Assembly: GCF_012641075.1 (NCBI RefSeq)
Contig: NZ_JAAXLJ010000002.1
Coordinates: 62,001 to 126,000 of the forward strand
Length of the DNA: 64,000 nt
Origin: Secundilactobacillus angelensis
GTDB taxonomy: Bacteria; Bacillota; Bacilli; Lactobacillales; Lactobacillaceae
Direction of reading: 5' to 3'
Positions 40,701-49,563 of this stretch are shown piece by piece. Within the stretch, counting starts at the first letter, position 1. The number at the start of each line of letters is the position of its first letter. The notes beneath the pieces were generated by a model that was not told the origin of the DNA, did not search any database, and saw only the letters and a program-made list of their open reading frames with translations. Position numbers and translations under genes: made by a program.

Positions 40701-41303
40701 AATTTTCGACCAATCAATCTCGCGACCCTGATGATAATAGTGACGATCGCGTTCGTTGATATTTCTCATCACGTGACACGGTGTTCCCACGGCAACGACA
40801 TTAGCTGGGATGTCCCTGGTGACAACACTGCCCGCACCAATGACTGAATTATCACCAATGGTCACACCTGGCAAAACGATGACACCGGCGCCTAACCAAC
40901 AATTACGGCCCACTCTAATAGGAAGATTATATTGGTACACTTTCTCCCTCAACTCTGGCAAAATCGGATGGGTAGCCGAATCCAAAGTGACATTGGGGCC
41001 AAACATCGTGTAATCCCCCACAAAAATATGAGTGTCATCAACCGCCGTCAAATTATAGTTAGCGTAAACATGGCTGCCAAAGTGCAAGTGTTTACCGCCA
41101 AAGTTTGCGTGCAACGTTGGTTCAATATACGTATCCACCCCAACCTCAGCAAACATTTGTTTAAGCAACTGTTGACGTTTGTCATGGTCACCCGGGCGTG
41201 TTTGATTATAGTCGTAAAGCAATTCCTGAGCGGCTTCTTGCTCCTTTAAAATGGCCTTGTCCATCGGTAGGTAAAGGTTTCCATTGTGCATATCTTCTGT
41301 CAT
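40695..41303 (-). CDS. Sugar O-acetyltransferase (maltose/galactoside type)
   Basis: A 202-residue left-handed beta-helix acetyltransferase. The N-terminal MTEDMHNGNLYLP and the hexapeptide repeat region (FGPNVTLDSATHP, IRVGRNCWLGAGVIVLPG, VTIGDNSVIGAGSVVTRD) match the maltose acetyltransferase group; the catalytic His is in SATHP. It transfers acetyl from acetyl-CoA to a sugar, probably detoxifying non-metabolised sugars. GGAGG lies about 11 bases before the ATG at 41301-41303. The frame extends further to 41420 without another site. Confidence 0.9.
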   Translation of the reverse strand: MTEDMHNGNLYLPMDKAILKEQEAAQELLYDYNQTRPGDHDKRQQLLKQMFAEVGVDTYIEPTLHANFGGKHLHFGSHVYANYNLTAVDDTHIFVGDYTMFGPNVTLDSATHPILPELREKVYQYNLPIRVGRNCWLGAGVIVLPGVTIGDNSVIGAGSVVTRDIPANVVAVGTPCHVMRNINERDRHYYHQGREIDWSKIK

Positions 41304-41503
41304 ATGAATGTTATCCTCCTTACATTCGGCCATCTCATTATAACAAACCTGAAAGCGTTTAACACGCTGTAATAGCAGTGCTTTTGTCTGAACTAAAGTT
41401 GTGGTGAAATTGCAAGCCAATTACATGTCATAGTCAAGCAAACGTGCTATTATGTCCTTGCTTTGAGAGAGTGTTTCATTTATGAGAGAAAGGATTGATT
41501 ACA

Positions 41504-44500
41504 ATGACAAAATACCATTTAAACCATTCATTTAACCGATTCCCCAGTCATTATTTTTACGTTGTTGCATTAGTTTCAACTGGCCTTTTTTTCGGTCACA
41601 CGGTCACCACCGCAAAAGCCGCAACGCCAGAAAATGCCACACCAACTTCCGATACCACGGATTCAACTGATCAATCAGCCAGCAGTACTATATTACGAAC
41701 AGCTGGCACTGTTCAGACGGAAAGTACAAAACAGCAAAGCGCTGGTAATGAGTTTTCTGAAGTTAGCACGAATTCTTCTGTTGATAATACTAGCCAAGCA
41801 TCAGCAGCAAATCCAGAAACAGTTACAGCAACTGAAGATACAACTGCATCTGGGACTGATGACCCGAGTCATTCTGACACTGATATCCCGGAAACAACGG
41901 CTAATTCTGACCCTTCAACAAGCACTTCAACCGCTACTTTAACAATCACACCTGCCAGCGGGACAATCCCGTTAGACAATGACGCAACAACGCCGACTAT
42001 TGATGAAAACGGCAATCTGACTACTACCGCAGCAACCACGGAACCCGTCACAGACATCACTATTGATCCACAAAATGCTACGGTGGTTGCACCCGATGCC
42101 TTGGGCGTCAAACCGGTTGGCGGCATTAAGTTAAACGTCCCCGTTCCCACCGATGGTAAGGACGCTATTAAGGCAACGAATGCATATTACTACACCATTG
42201 ATGGTGACATTAACATTTACAACCAGATGGCAAACTATCATGGCAGCTTAAAAGACGCTTCCGATGGCGCTTGGCAAGGTAGTGACTATGCAGCGAAAAT
42301 ACCGACAACCGCTAATGGTGTCGATCCAGCAACAAAGCAGTATTATATTGATGAATGGATGCCTGATATTTGGTTTCAGTACCTCCTTTGGACCACACAA
42401 TACTCAACTCAGTACCAAAGTTGGGGAACGTTTAAAACCACATTTTCAAAATCAAGTTTGAGTAACCTAACCAATTTCACGGTAACCGAAGCCTCACAGC
42501 AAACCAGTTCAACAGACTTAACTGCCACACCTATTTACACAGCATTGGTTCAGACTCAATCTTTGGAAGGACTTCAGTATGCTCAAAATTTAAATACCAT
42601 TAATTTTACAGTGAATTCTGACGTTTCTGAATCCCTTTATGGCGGCGACATACAAAGTCACCTATGGGACATTAGTGCCTTAGGAGAAATTTCCAGTCTA
42701 AGAAGTGTTCGGTTTATAGATACTTCTATACAAGATATTTCTGCATTGAGAGCTAACTCTCTCTTAAACAATCTCGAATTAAGTTTTAATCAAATTAGTG
42801 ACATCAGTGGCTTTACTGCCCCCTGGACACACGTTAACTCACCAGGAAACCCGCTTGGTAGTGCACGCTATAGTAGCATCAGTATGCCATTGCTGGTTCT
42901 TCAGCCTGGGACCACAAGTGTGGAAGTCAGTTATAACGTCAAAGGAGTTGATGGCTCCTTTAGCCATATGATTCCCTCAGATGGTAATGACTTCGGTAAT
43001 GAAGTATGGGGACAGTTTAAAGCGAGTACAGCAGATGCAGTGAGTGAAGATAACCACACCATCGTTTTTTATAATTTACTTACACCACCAGCAGGTAACG
43101 TTGGTTGGCTTTCGGCGGCCCATACCTTCTACATGGATGGTGATGATGGGTCAGCTTTCGACGTTTGGGTATTCATCCCCTACATTATCAGTAACAATTA
43201 CGGCACAACAAAAGTGAATTATGAGAATTTACTACCAAATGGTCAACAAGAAGAAATCGCCACTTCGACACCATTAAGCGGCCCTGTTAACAATCCGTTT
43301 GACGTTTCCACCGATCCCAACACGACTTACCCATTGGAATGGCTGACGGATAAATATGGTAGTAACTATCTCGTACTGGATGGCACCGGGAACTACTCTG
43401 ACTTTGTAGCGAATAATGGTCTTGCTAAAGCGGTGCCAGTTTCTGGCAGCTACACAGCGGATCCGCAAACTTTAACTGTTTTATTTGCGCCCACCACTCA
43501 ACTCACCGTGCAACGCGGCTATTACCAGTCAGATGGCCAGTTCATCACAATTAGTCCAGATACACAAGTGGACCAAACACTGACTACTAATTTGGTGGTA
43601 TCCGATCAAGTGACAACAATACCCAATTTCCACTTTAAGTCAGCAGAGTTGGTTGCCACTAATGGTACGTCAACCCCCGTTACCACGCCGACATTACCAT
43701 ACCTGACGGCAGACAATCAGTTACGACTCGTTTATGATCCAGATCAGGTGACCATCCCAATCACCTATGTTGATAACCTTAATCACGTCATTCATCCCGC
43801 TGCAACGTTCTCTGGCACAGTTATTGATACTGTTTCGCCATCAAGCACGACTTCACAGTTACCGATTCCAGACTATACTTTTGACCACTACGCACTCAAC
43901 GATGGCACGCCGATCACGTCAGCCGTAACCTTGGCAGAGTTAAAGGCCGGCCTGAAGCTTGTTTACACAGGCAACAGCCTAAGCATCACCGTCAATTACG
44001 TTGATGATCTTGGTCAGCCACTCCAAACATCGCAGATATCTGGTGCGGTTAACACCACGTTACCGGACACCTTCACGACTGATCAGCAAATCAATATTCC
44101 GGACTACACCTTTAGCCGAATTGAAACTCTCAATCATCAACCGATTCCAGCAGATGCTACCTATAATACGATTCGTGAAGGTATCACCGTGGTCTATCAG
44201 GGCAACGAAATTTCAGTACCAATCGATTATAAGGACGCGAACGGAAATTCAATCGCTGATGAGTCTACATTCAATCACGCTATCAACTCCCCGCTCACGG
44301 CAGCACAGCTGGCTGATCTCGTACCAACTATCAAATACTATTCTTTCGTGGAAGCCCAAGATAAAGCTAGCAACACATTAAACTTACCCGTTACTATTGC
44401 ATCAATCAGGGACGGCATTCAGCTGATTTACAGTGAAAACAGCACCTCGGTCACCATCGAATACGTCGATCCTGCTGGTAACCCTATTCAGCAACCTACT

Positions 44501-45661
44501 TTCATTGAAGGTAAGCCAAGTGAACAGCTGACTGGCGAGCAAATTGCGGTGCCCGAGTTACCAGGTTATACCTTTGATCATTTTGAAGACAACAATGGTA
44601 ATGTACTCACATTACCGATTACCATCAGTCAAGTCATCGATAACGGTTTTCAAGTTGTTTATCAGCCAGTAAAAGTCAGCATTCCCGTTTTCTACGTTGA
44701 TACTTCTGGTCAAACGATTGCTGCTACCCTGCAAGTTCCCGGAAACTATCAAGATCCGTTCACTGGTGATAGTTTGACCGCACTCCAGCAAGCCATCCCC
44801 GGGTATACTTTCTCAAGAATGCAAGGCGCCAATGGTGCAGCGATTTCATTACCAAATATTCTTGGTGAGCTTCAAAATGGTATTTACCTGATTTACACGT
44901 TAAACAGTATCAACGTGATTCCACCGGTCACCCCGCCAATTGAAACTCCTGCTGACAACAATCACGAGGTCGTCCCACCAAAAGTGATTTATGCGATGAA
45001 ACAGTTGAGCCTGCACAGCGAGGTTAACTTCACTGCAGATAACATCATCATGACTTACGTGAAGAAACCACGGATTTACCGACCACGTTTTATCGTCTTG
45101 GGTACTGCTCGTGACAGTCAAAATCGGCTCCGCTACCTGGTTCGCGATATTAACCCCAAGAGCGATACTTTCGGGTTAGTCGGTTACGTCACCGCGAACC
45201 CCGAATACGTTCGTAGTGCCTATTACCATATCGTTCCAACCACGATTACCGTCATTAATTCCAAGGGAATCAACGGTTATTCGACTCCAAATCTCACAGG
45301 AAAATTAGCCCATTATCGTCAAGGCACTGTGTTACAAGTAGCAAGCATTATTCAAGATCGCACTGCCACCCGCTTCGTGCTCAACAATGGGCAAATCGTG
45401 ACAGCTAGCAAGCTATTGGTTAAAATGGGCACTATTCCACAGCCAACAAATGCTACTAAACTTAACGCTTTAAATCGGTACAGTGACCTCAATTTAACCG
45501 TTCGAACGGCACATTTCAAAGCAGCAACAGCAAAATCCTTTCCTATTATCAGTTGGGACTACAGTAACGGAAGCAACTACCACGTTAAATCACTGAAACG
45601 CTATCAGATCAACGGTGGCTACATTACCGCTTATAGTAAACTGGTTAAAACCAATTACTGA
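41504..45661 (+). CDS. Secreted MucBP-repeat surface adhesin with LRR segment
   Basis: A 1385-residue secreted protein. A signal peptide (about residues 1-39) ends at TTAKA. A Thr/Ser-rich low-complexity spacer (40-190) is followed by a unique domain with a short leucine-rich segment near 387-435 (LWDISALG, then FNQISDISGF). Six MucBP-type beta repeats follow (a degenerate first near 666; then near 748, 825, 902, 981 and 1056), each with an I-Y-V-D strand. A Pro-rich linker (about 1138) leads to three repeated SH3-like or DUF5776-like modules that end at the C-terminus. No LPXTG sorting signal is present, so it is probably held non-covalently. ATG with AAAGG 10 bases upstream. It likely binds mucin or plant glycans. 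Confidence 0.85.
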   Translation: MTKYHLNHSFNRFPSHYFYVVALVSTGLFFGHTVTTAKAATPENATPTSDTTDSTDQSASSTILRTAGTVQTESTKQQSAGNEFSEVSTNSSVDNTSQASAANPETVTATEDTTASGTDDPSHSDTDIPETTANSDPSTSTSTATLTITPASGTIPLDNDATTPTIDENGNLTTTAATTEPVTDITIDPQNATVVAPDALGVKPVGGIKLNVPVPTDGKDAIKATNAYYYTIDGDINIYNQMANYHGSLKDASDGAWQGSDYAAKIPTTANGVDPATKQYYIDEWMPDIWFQYLLWTTQYSTQYQSWGTFKTTFSKSSLSNLTNFTVTEASQQTSSTDLTATPIYTALVQTQSLEGLQYAQNLNTINFTVNSDVSESLYGGDIQSHLWDISALGEISSLRSVRFIDTSIQDISALRANSLLNNLELSFNQISDISGFTAPWTHVNSPGNPLGSARYSSISMPLLVLQPGTTSVEVSYNVKGVDGSFSHMIPSDGNDFGNEVWGQFKASTADAVSEDNHTIVFYNLLTPPAGNVGWLSAAHTFYMDGDDGSAFDVWVFIPYIISNNYGTTKVNYENLLPNGQQEEIATSTPLSGPVNNPFDVSTDPNTTYPLEWLTDKYGSNYLVLDGTGNYSDFVANNGLAKAVPVSGSYTADPQTLTVLFAPTTQLTVQRGYYQSDGQFITISPDTQVDQTLTTNLVVSDQVTTIPNFHFKSAELVATNGTSTPVTTPTLPYLTADNQLRLVYDPDQVTIPITYVDNLNHVIHPAATFSGTVIDTVSPSSTTSQLPIPDYTFDHYALNDGTPITSAVTLAELKAGLKLVYTGNSLSITVNYVDDLGQPLQTSQISGAVNTTLPDTFTTDQQINIPDYTFSRIETLNHQPIPADATYNTIREGITVVYQGNEISVPIDYKDANGNSIADESTFNHAINSPLTAAQLADLVPTIKYYSFVEAQDKASNTLNLPVTIASIRDGIQLIYSENSTSVTIEYVDPAGNPIQQPTFIEGKPSEQLTGEQIAVPELPGYTFDHFEDNNGNVLTLPITISQVIDNGFQVVYQPVKVSIPVFYVDTSGQTIAATLQVPGNYQDPFTGDSLTALQQAIPGYTFSRMQGANGAAISLPNILGELQNGIYLIYTLNSINVIPPVTPPIETPADNNHEVVPPKVIYAMKQLSLHSEVNFTADNIIMTYVKKPRIYRPRFIVLGTARDSQNRLRYLVRDINPKSDTFGLVGYVTANPEYVRSAYYHIVPTTITVINSKGINGYSTPNLTGKLAHYRQGTVLQVASIIQDRTATRFVLNNGQIVTASKLLVKMGTIPQPTNATKLNALNRYSDLNLTVRTAHFKAATAKSFPIISWDYSNGSNYHVKSLKRYQINGGYITAYSKLVKTNY

Positions 45662-45713
45662 TGAATAGAACTTTAGCAACAGTTTTAATTAACGACACTA
45701 TTTTATAGAAAAA

Positions 45714-45753
45714 AGAACCTCAGACAATCAATAATTGATTGCCTGAGGTTCTT
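45714..45753. terminator. Bidirectional terminator after the adhesin and sufT genes
   Basis: A perfect stem AAGAACCTCAG and complement, extended by CAATCAAT with ATTGATTG around a small loop. It separates the convergent adhesin and sufT genes. Confidence 0.9.
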
Positions 45754-45765
45754 CATTGTTACCAA

Positions 45766-46098
45766 TTACCCATGAATCCCTAAAGCCACTTTAGCGAACC
45801 GGCTCATACGATCCATGCTCCAAGCGGGTTCCCAAACGAGATTGATATCGCAGGCAGTAACACCATCCACCGACAAAACCGCGTCGTTGATCTGATCTGC
45901 CAAGAGATTACCCAGTGGACAGCCCATGGTGGTCAGCGTCATGGTCACCACGCACTGACCCTGATCATCCACGTTGATATCATAGATCAACCCCAGATTA
46001 ACCATATCAATACCCAGCTCTGGGTCGATCACGTCTTCCAGTGAAGTCATGACTTTGTTTTCAATTGGTGAAAATGCTGCTCCAGCTTCTTCTGACAT
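45766..46098 (-). CDS. sufT: MIP18/PaaD-like Fe-S assembly factor (SufT type)
   Basis: A 110-residue DUF59 protein. It has SLEDVIDPELGIDMVNLGLIYD, then TMTLTTMGCPLG with the conserved Cys, and LVWEPAWSMDRMS near the C-terminus. Family members act late in Fe-S cluster maturation. The ATG at 46096-46098 has GGAGG upstream; the frame runs back to 46161. It is last in the moaE-moaD-moaA-narK-cupin operon, and the neighbouring sufCDSUB genes are 5.4 kb away. The link to maturation of MoaA clusters is inferred from position. Confidence 0.85.
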   Translation of the reverse strand: MSEEAGAAFSPIENKVMTSLEDVIDPELGIDMVNLGLIYDINVDDQGQCVVTMTLTTMGCPLGNLLADQINDAVLSVDGVTACDINLVWEPAWSMDRMSRFAKVALGIHG

Positions 46099-46114
46099 AC
46101 TTGCTTCCTCCTCG

Positions 46115-46414
46115 TTACTGTGCGAGAACGCCATGGACCACCATGACTTCGCCAGCCTCATCTGGTGCTTCCAGCCAATGGAATTCGCCAGGTTGCATCA
46201 CAACAGCCTTTCCCGGTACCAGTGTGGTAACATCGTCATCCGTATGAAACTGAATCGATCCTTTGATGGCCACCACCGTAACGGTCATCAACGATCGGTG
46301 CCGTTTAATGGTCTTACCCTTTGGCAAAACTAACCGGACGATCGACAAATGACGCTCCGACAGCATCCGATCCGGTCCTTCTGAAACTGTTGTATCTGGT
46401 GTTAAAACCTTCAT
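46115..46414 (-). CDS. Single-domain cupin protein
   Basis: A 99-residue small cupin. The fold pattern is a GKTIKRHRSLMTVTVVAIKG strand pair and a second motif with PGKAVVMQPGEFHWLEA. It retains His residues in both motifs (HRS and FHW), so metal binding is possible, but the first motif is degenerate. Function is not known; cupins of this size can be sensors or small-molecule binders. It sits between narK and sufT with 16-27 base gaps, in one operon. Confidence 0.75.
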   Translation of the reverse strand: MKVLTPDTTVSEGPDRMLSERHLSIVRLVLPKGKTIKRHRSLMTVTVVAIKGSIQFHTDDDVTTLVPGKAVVMQPGEFHWLEAPDEAGEVMVVHGVLAQ

Positions 46415-46441
46415 AACCTAGTGACCTCCAACGACAAAATT

Positions 46442-47635
46442 TTATTTAACAATGTGCACGTCGCCCTTAATGAAACGGCGACGGAGAACGTACCAGCAAA
46501 TTAGCGCGGTCAATACCAGCAACGCGATACCCAACTGATAACTGCCTGTCCAGCCTTTGATCCAGCCAACGACCAGCGGCGGGAAGAAACCACCAAGACC
46601 ACCCACTGCACCAACGAAACCAGTAACAGCACCAGTGTTACCCTTTGAAACGTAAGGAACCATTTTAAAGACAACACCGTTGCCCCAACCAGCAGCCAAG
46701 CCGGTTCCCACAATCCCCGTCACAAACAGGATCTGGGAATCAAATGAGAACATGATGACTAATGAGAATACCGCAATGAGGATGAAAATCCACTGCAGCA
46801 TCGACATTGGCCTAAACTTATCCGCAGCGGCACCACCGATTGGCCGGATGATTGTACACAGAAACGCGAACAAGGCCGCGTATAGACCCGCAGTCACCGC
46901 GTTGACCCCAAAAATATCACCCAAAAACATTGGCGTCAAATTGGTAAATGAAACAAACAGCCCGAAAGTTAAGAAGTAAAACAATGACAGGTACCATGTA
47001 CTGCTTTCCTTAGCAACGGAAAGTGCACCGCTGACAGACTTCGTTTTATCCGTCGGCATTTCCTTACAGAAAATCGCGAATAACACCATAATGATCACGG
47101 TTAAAATCATCAGAAAGTGATAAACACTGTTAAATCCGCTGGAAGCAGATATTCGTGGCAACGTCAAGGCTGCTACGGCATTCCCCATGTTACCCATGGC
47201 AACGATTCCTAACGCGAATCCCTGCTTTTCTGGCGGGAACCAAACCGAGGCGTACGAAACACCCACAGCAAATGACGTGCCGGCCATCCCGACTAACAAC
47301 GCAGCGAACAGTAACATACCGAACGTATGAACTTGAGTGATCATAAACAGTGGAATGAGAATAAAAATCATTAAAATAATGTATACTTTCTTGCCACCGT
47401 ATTTATCACTTAAAATACCAACTGGAATCCGCATAATCGATCCCAGTAAAACGGGTGTTGCCAGTAACAGCGTCTTTTGGCCAACTGATAAATGGAACAT
47501 CGTTGCCACTTGAGCAGCTAGCGGCGCAAAGTTAGACCAAGACATGAAACAAACAATCATTGCAATAGTGGACAAGGTCAACGCCATGTACGCGTTGTAC
47601 CGTGATCCATGTGCGACATCTTCTTGAGTAGCCAT
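46442..47635 (-). CDS. narK: NarK-type nitrate/nitrite transporter (MFS)
   Basis: A 397-residue 12-helix major facilitator with the nitrate-nitrite porter signatures. The segment LSVGQKTLLLATPVLLGSI and the GMAGTSFAVGVSYASVWFP motif are typical, as is the second Gly-rich AAGWGNGVVFKMVPY. An Arg in helix 2 (SIMRIPVGIL) fits the substrate-binding Arg. It imports nitrate or exports nitrite at the membrane. GGAGG lies before the ATG, 5 bases after the moaA stop. The reductase genes narGHJI are not in the window. Confidence 0.88.
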   Translation of the reverse strand: MATQEDVAHGSRYNAYMALTLSTIAMIVCFMSWSNFAPLAAQVATMFHLSVGQKTLLLATPVLLGSIMRIPVGILSDKYGGKKVYIILMIFILIPLFMITQVHTFGMLLFAALLVGMAGTSFAVGVSYASVWFPPEKQGFALGIVAMGNMGNAVAALTLPRISASSGFNSVYHFLMILTVIIMVLFAIFCKEMPTDKTKSVSGALSVAKESSTWYLSLFYFLTFGLFVSFTNLTPMFLGDIFGVNAVTAGLYAALFAFLCTIIRPIGGAAADKFRPMSMLQWIFILIAVFSLVIMFSFDSQILFVTGIVGTGLAAGWGNGVVFKMVPYVSKGNTGAVTGFVGAVGGLGGFFPPLVVGWIKGWTGSYQLGIALLVLTALICWYVLRRRFIKGDVHIVK

Positions 47636-47639
47636 AACA

Positions 47640-48638
47640 TTATCCTCCTATCTGACTCATGTGACGCCAAGTCGGCGCCTTATCGATGATGCGATCAGTT
47701 TCAGCCATTGCCATTTCATGATTCAGCGGCTTATTATCCAATGCTTTTTGAATTAATGCTCGAAAGGCTGCTTTATCAGGTATCGCTTTTCGAATATCGA
47801 TTTCTTCATTCCAGTACAGACAGGCTTTAACGTAGCCATCCGCGGTGATTCGCAACCGGTTACAATTCTCGCAGAACTTTGAACTGATTGGATGAATCAA
47901 ACCAAAACTACCCTCGTACCCTTCAATTTGGTAGTTGTCTGAGGGTCCGTTACCCTTCAACTCAATGGGATGATAAACCATCCCTGCTTCGTCGGCAGTT
48001 TCGAAAACGTTCTTGAGCCCTACATATTCTTTTTTCCAAGTTCGCATGGAATTGCCAATCGGCATAAATTCGATAAAGCGTACATTAACGTCATGGTCTT
48101 TAGTATAACGTAGAAAATCCAGGACTTCATCATCGTTTTGCCCACGAATCAGGACAATATTCAGTTTAATCTTCTTAAAATGAAGCTTACTGGCAGCAGC
48201 AATGCCTTCCAGCACCTGATTGATGTTACCGCCACGAGTAATTTTCTTGTAACGGTCGGGTTTGAAAGTGTCCAGACTGATATTTAACCGATCCAGTCCC
48301 GCGTCTTTCAAGTCCTTAGCTAACTTAGCCAGAAACAAACCGTTAGTCGTGATAGAAACGTCATTGATGCCATCGATTGCTTTGATACGCCGAACGATTT
48401 CAACAACATCCGTACGCAGCAGTGGTTCGCCACCCGTGATCCGGACCTTTGAAACACCCATGTCAGCGAAGTTCTGAATCAATTGAACAATTTCATCCTG
48501 TGAAAGCACCCGATCCGTGGGGAAAAACGGTAATCCCTCTTTTGGCATGCAGTACACACACCTCAAGTTGCAGCGGTCTGTGATTGATAATCGTACATAA
48601 TCGTGCAATCGATCGTACCTATCATAAAGTTTCTCCAT
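47640..48638 (-). CDS. moaA: GTP 3',8-cyclase (molybdopterin synthesis)
   Basis: A 332-residue radical SAM enzyme, the first step of molybdopterin synthesis from GTP, working with MoaC. The SAM cluster is DRCNLRCVYCM (C23, C27, C30), and a second C-terminal cluster has FCENCNRLR with a later Cys (KACLYW). The C-terminal tail ends in Gly-Gly as required for activity. GGAGG lies before the ATG. It follows moaD by 36 bases. No moaC or moaB is present in the window, so these must be elsewhere if the pathway is complete. Confidence 0.95.
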   Translation of the reverse strand: MEKLYDRYDRLHDYVRLSITDRCNLRCVYCMPKEGLPFFPTDRVLSQDEIVQLIQNFADMGVSKVRITGGEPLLRTDVVEIVRRIKAIDGINDVSITTNGLFLAKLAKDLKDAGLDRLNISLDTFKPDRYKKITRGGNINQVLEGIAAASKLHFKKIKLNIVLIRGQNDDEVLDFLRYTKDHDVNVRFIEFMPIGNSMRTWKKEYVGLKNVFETADEAGMVYHPIELKGNGPSDNYQIEGYEGSFGLIHPISSKFCENCNRLRITADGYVKACLYWNEEIDIRKAIPDKAAFRALIQKALDNKPLNHEMAMAETDRIIDKAPTWRHMSQIGG

Positions 48639-48674
48639 ACTTACTTCCTCCTACTCGTCAACTTAAAAATCAAC

Positions 48675-48920
48675 CTAGCCGCCACTTACCGGTGGAATCA
48701 ATGCAACTTCATCTGTCGGACTCACATCAAGTGAACCGCTGGAAGTAAACTCCTGATTCACAGCTAGCCGAGAAGTCCCAATAAGTTGCTGCAAATTCGG
48801 TGAACTGACTGAGACTGCCTGCTTAATTTGATCAGCAGTTGGCTTTTCGGGCACGTCCACCGTAACCACATTGCCAAGCTGCTCCTGGAGCATTGCAAAT
48901 AATTTGACGTTCAGTTTCAT
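48675..48920 (-). CDS. moaD: Molybdopterin synthase small subunit
   Basis: An 81-residue ubiquitin-like sulfur carrier. It begins MKLNVKLFAMLQEQLG and ends VSGG, whose Gly-Gly is thiocarboxylated to donate sulfur to precursor Z. The ATG at 48918-48920 is chosen, because a purine-rich GGGGGG lies 5 bases before it; the longer frame starts inside this site. It begins 2 bases after the moaE stop and partners with MoaE. Confidence 0.92.
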   Translation of the reverse strand: MKLNVKLFAMLQEQLGNVVTVDVPEKPTADQIKQAVSVSSPNLQQLIGTSRLAVNQEFTSSGSLDVSPTDEVALIPPVSGG

Positions 48921-48922
48921 TT

Positions 48923-49324
48923 TCAGTCCCCCCATCTTACAGCATCCGTGTCAGTTTCCTTTTTCCAAATCGGGACGTCTTTTTTCAGAGTGTCTATTAA
49001 GTACTCGCACCAACGAAAAGCATCGCCACGATGTGCAGCTGCCACACCAACAAAAACGGCTTCGTCGGTTAATTCAAGATGGCCAGTCCGATGTTCAATA
49101 ACGACTCGGGCACCTTGGGCCTCAATTGGTGCAGCTAACTTTTCAAGCTGTCTTTCAGCCATCGGATGATACGCCGAGTAATCAATAAAACGCGTCTCAA
49201 TATTACCCGTCCATTGACGAACCGTACCAATAAAGGTCACGATACCGCCATACTGAGGATCCTTTAATTTTTGATAGAGCGCGTTCACATCAATTGGTGA
49301 ATCGCTGATATTAAGGTAATACAT
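48923..49324 (-). CDS. moaE: Molybdopterin synthase catalytic subunit
   Basis: A 133-residue MoaE. Motifs are GGIVTFIGTVRQWTG, YSAYHPMAERQLEKL, IEHRTGHLELTDEAVFVGV, and the C-terminal FRWCEYLIDTLKKDVPIWKKE, including active-site Lys residues. It joins MoaD to convert precursor Z to molybdopterin. An in-frame GTG lies 9 bases further up at 49333; both have weak binding sites and the ATG (49322-49324) is preferred. It is first in the moaE-D-A-narK-cupin-sufT operon. Confidence 0.92.
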   Translation of the reverse strand: MYYLNISDSPIDVNALYQKLKDPQYGGIVTFIGTVRQWTGNIETRFIDYSAYHPMAERQLEKLAAPIEAQGARVVIEHRTGHLELTDEAVFVGVAAAHRGDAFRWCEYLIDTLKKDVPIWKKETDTDAVRWGD

Positions 49325-49383
49325 ACTGACCACCCGTTTTTCATAATGTTGATTACAGTCCCTATTATTTCAAAAGAATATTC

Positions 49384-49396
49384 CTAATTGAATTAG
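49384..49396. promoter_or_regulatory. CTAATT-G-AATTAG palindrome between moaE and the permease
   Basis: A 13-base palindrome in the 239-base divergent region, next to GAATATTC and other AT-rich repeats. It may bind a regulator of either transcript, but AT-rich palindromes arise easily by chance. Confidence 0.3.
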
Positions 49397-49434
49397 TCAA
49401 ATCCCTAATTAATTCCAAAATTCACAAAATGGTA

Positions 49435-49448
49435 TACTAATATTAGTA
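49435..49448. promoter_or_regulatory. 14-bp palindrome overlapping the -10 of the FecCD permease gene
   Basis: TACTAATATTAGTA is a perfect palindrome that overlaps a TATACT -10 box (49433-49438). This placement would suit a repressor of the metal importer. No known operator consensus is matched. Confidence 0.4.
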
Positions 49449-49560
49449 AGAAAGGCGGAGAATACCGCCATTTACGTGGGTTTCCATTCTGGAATGGCCG
49501 TACAGTAGCATCTGGTTATATCCTAAAGTAATCAGTCGTCTTGATTGAATCTAGCGAAGG
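49449..49560 (+). other. Structured leader of the FecCD permease gene
   Basis: A leader of about 110 bases with three possible hairpins: GGCGG with CCGCC (49454-49469 region); TACG plus CCATTC with GAATGG plus CGTA; and CTGGTTA with TAATCAG. GGGAG, the ribosome binding site, follows directly. I could not match it to a riboswitch family (not cobalamin, TPP, FMN or the Moco motif as I remember it). A regulatory role is inference. Confidence 0.4.
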
Positions 49561-49563
49561 GAG

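Noticed and set aside
49449-49560. Moco or cobalamin riboswitch before the permease
   Set aside because: The GGCGG/CCGCC hairpin superficially resembles part of a B12 box, but the conserved core sequences that I know for these families are missing.
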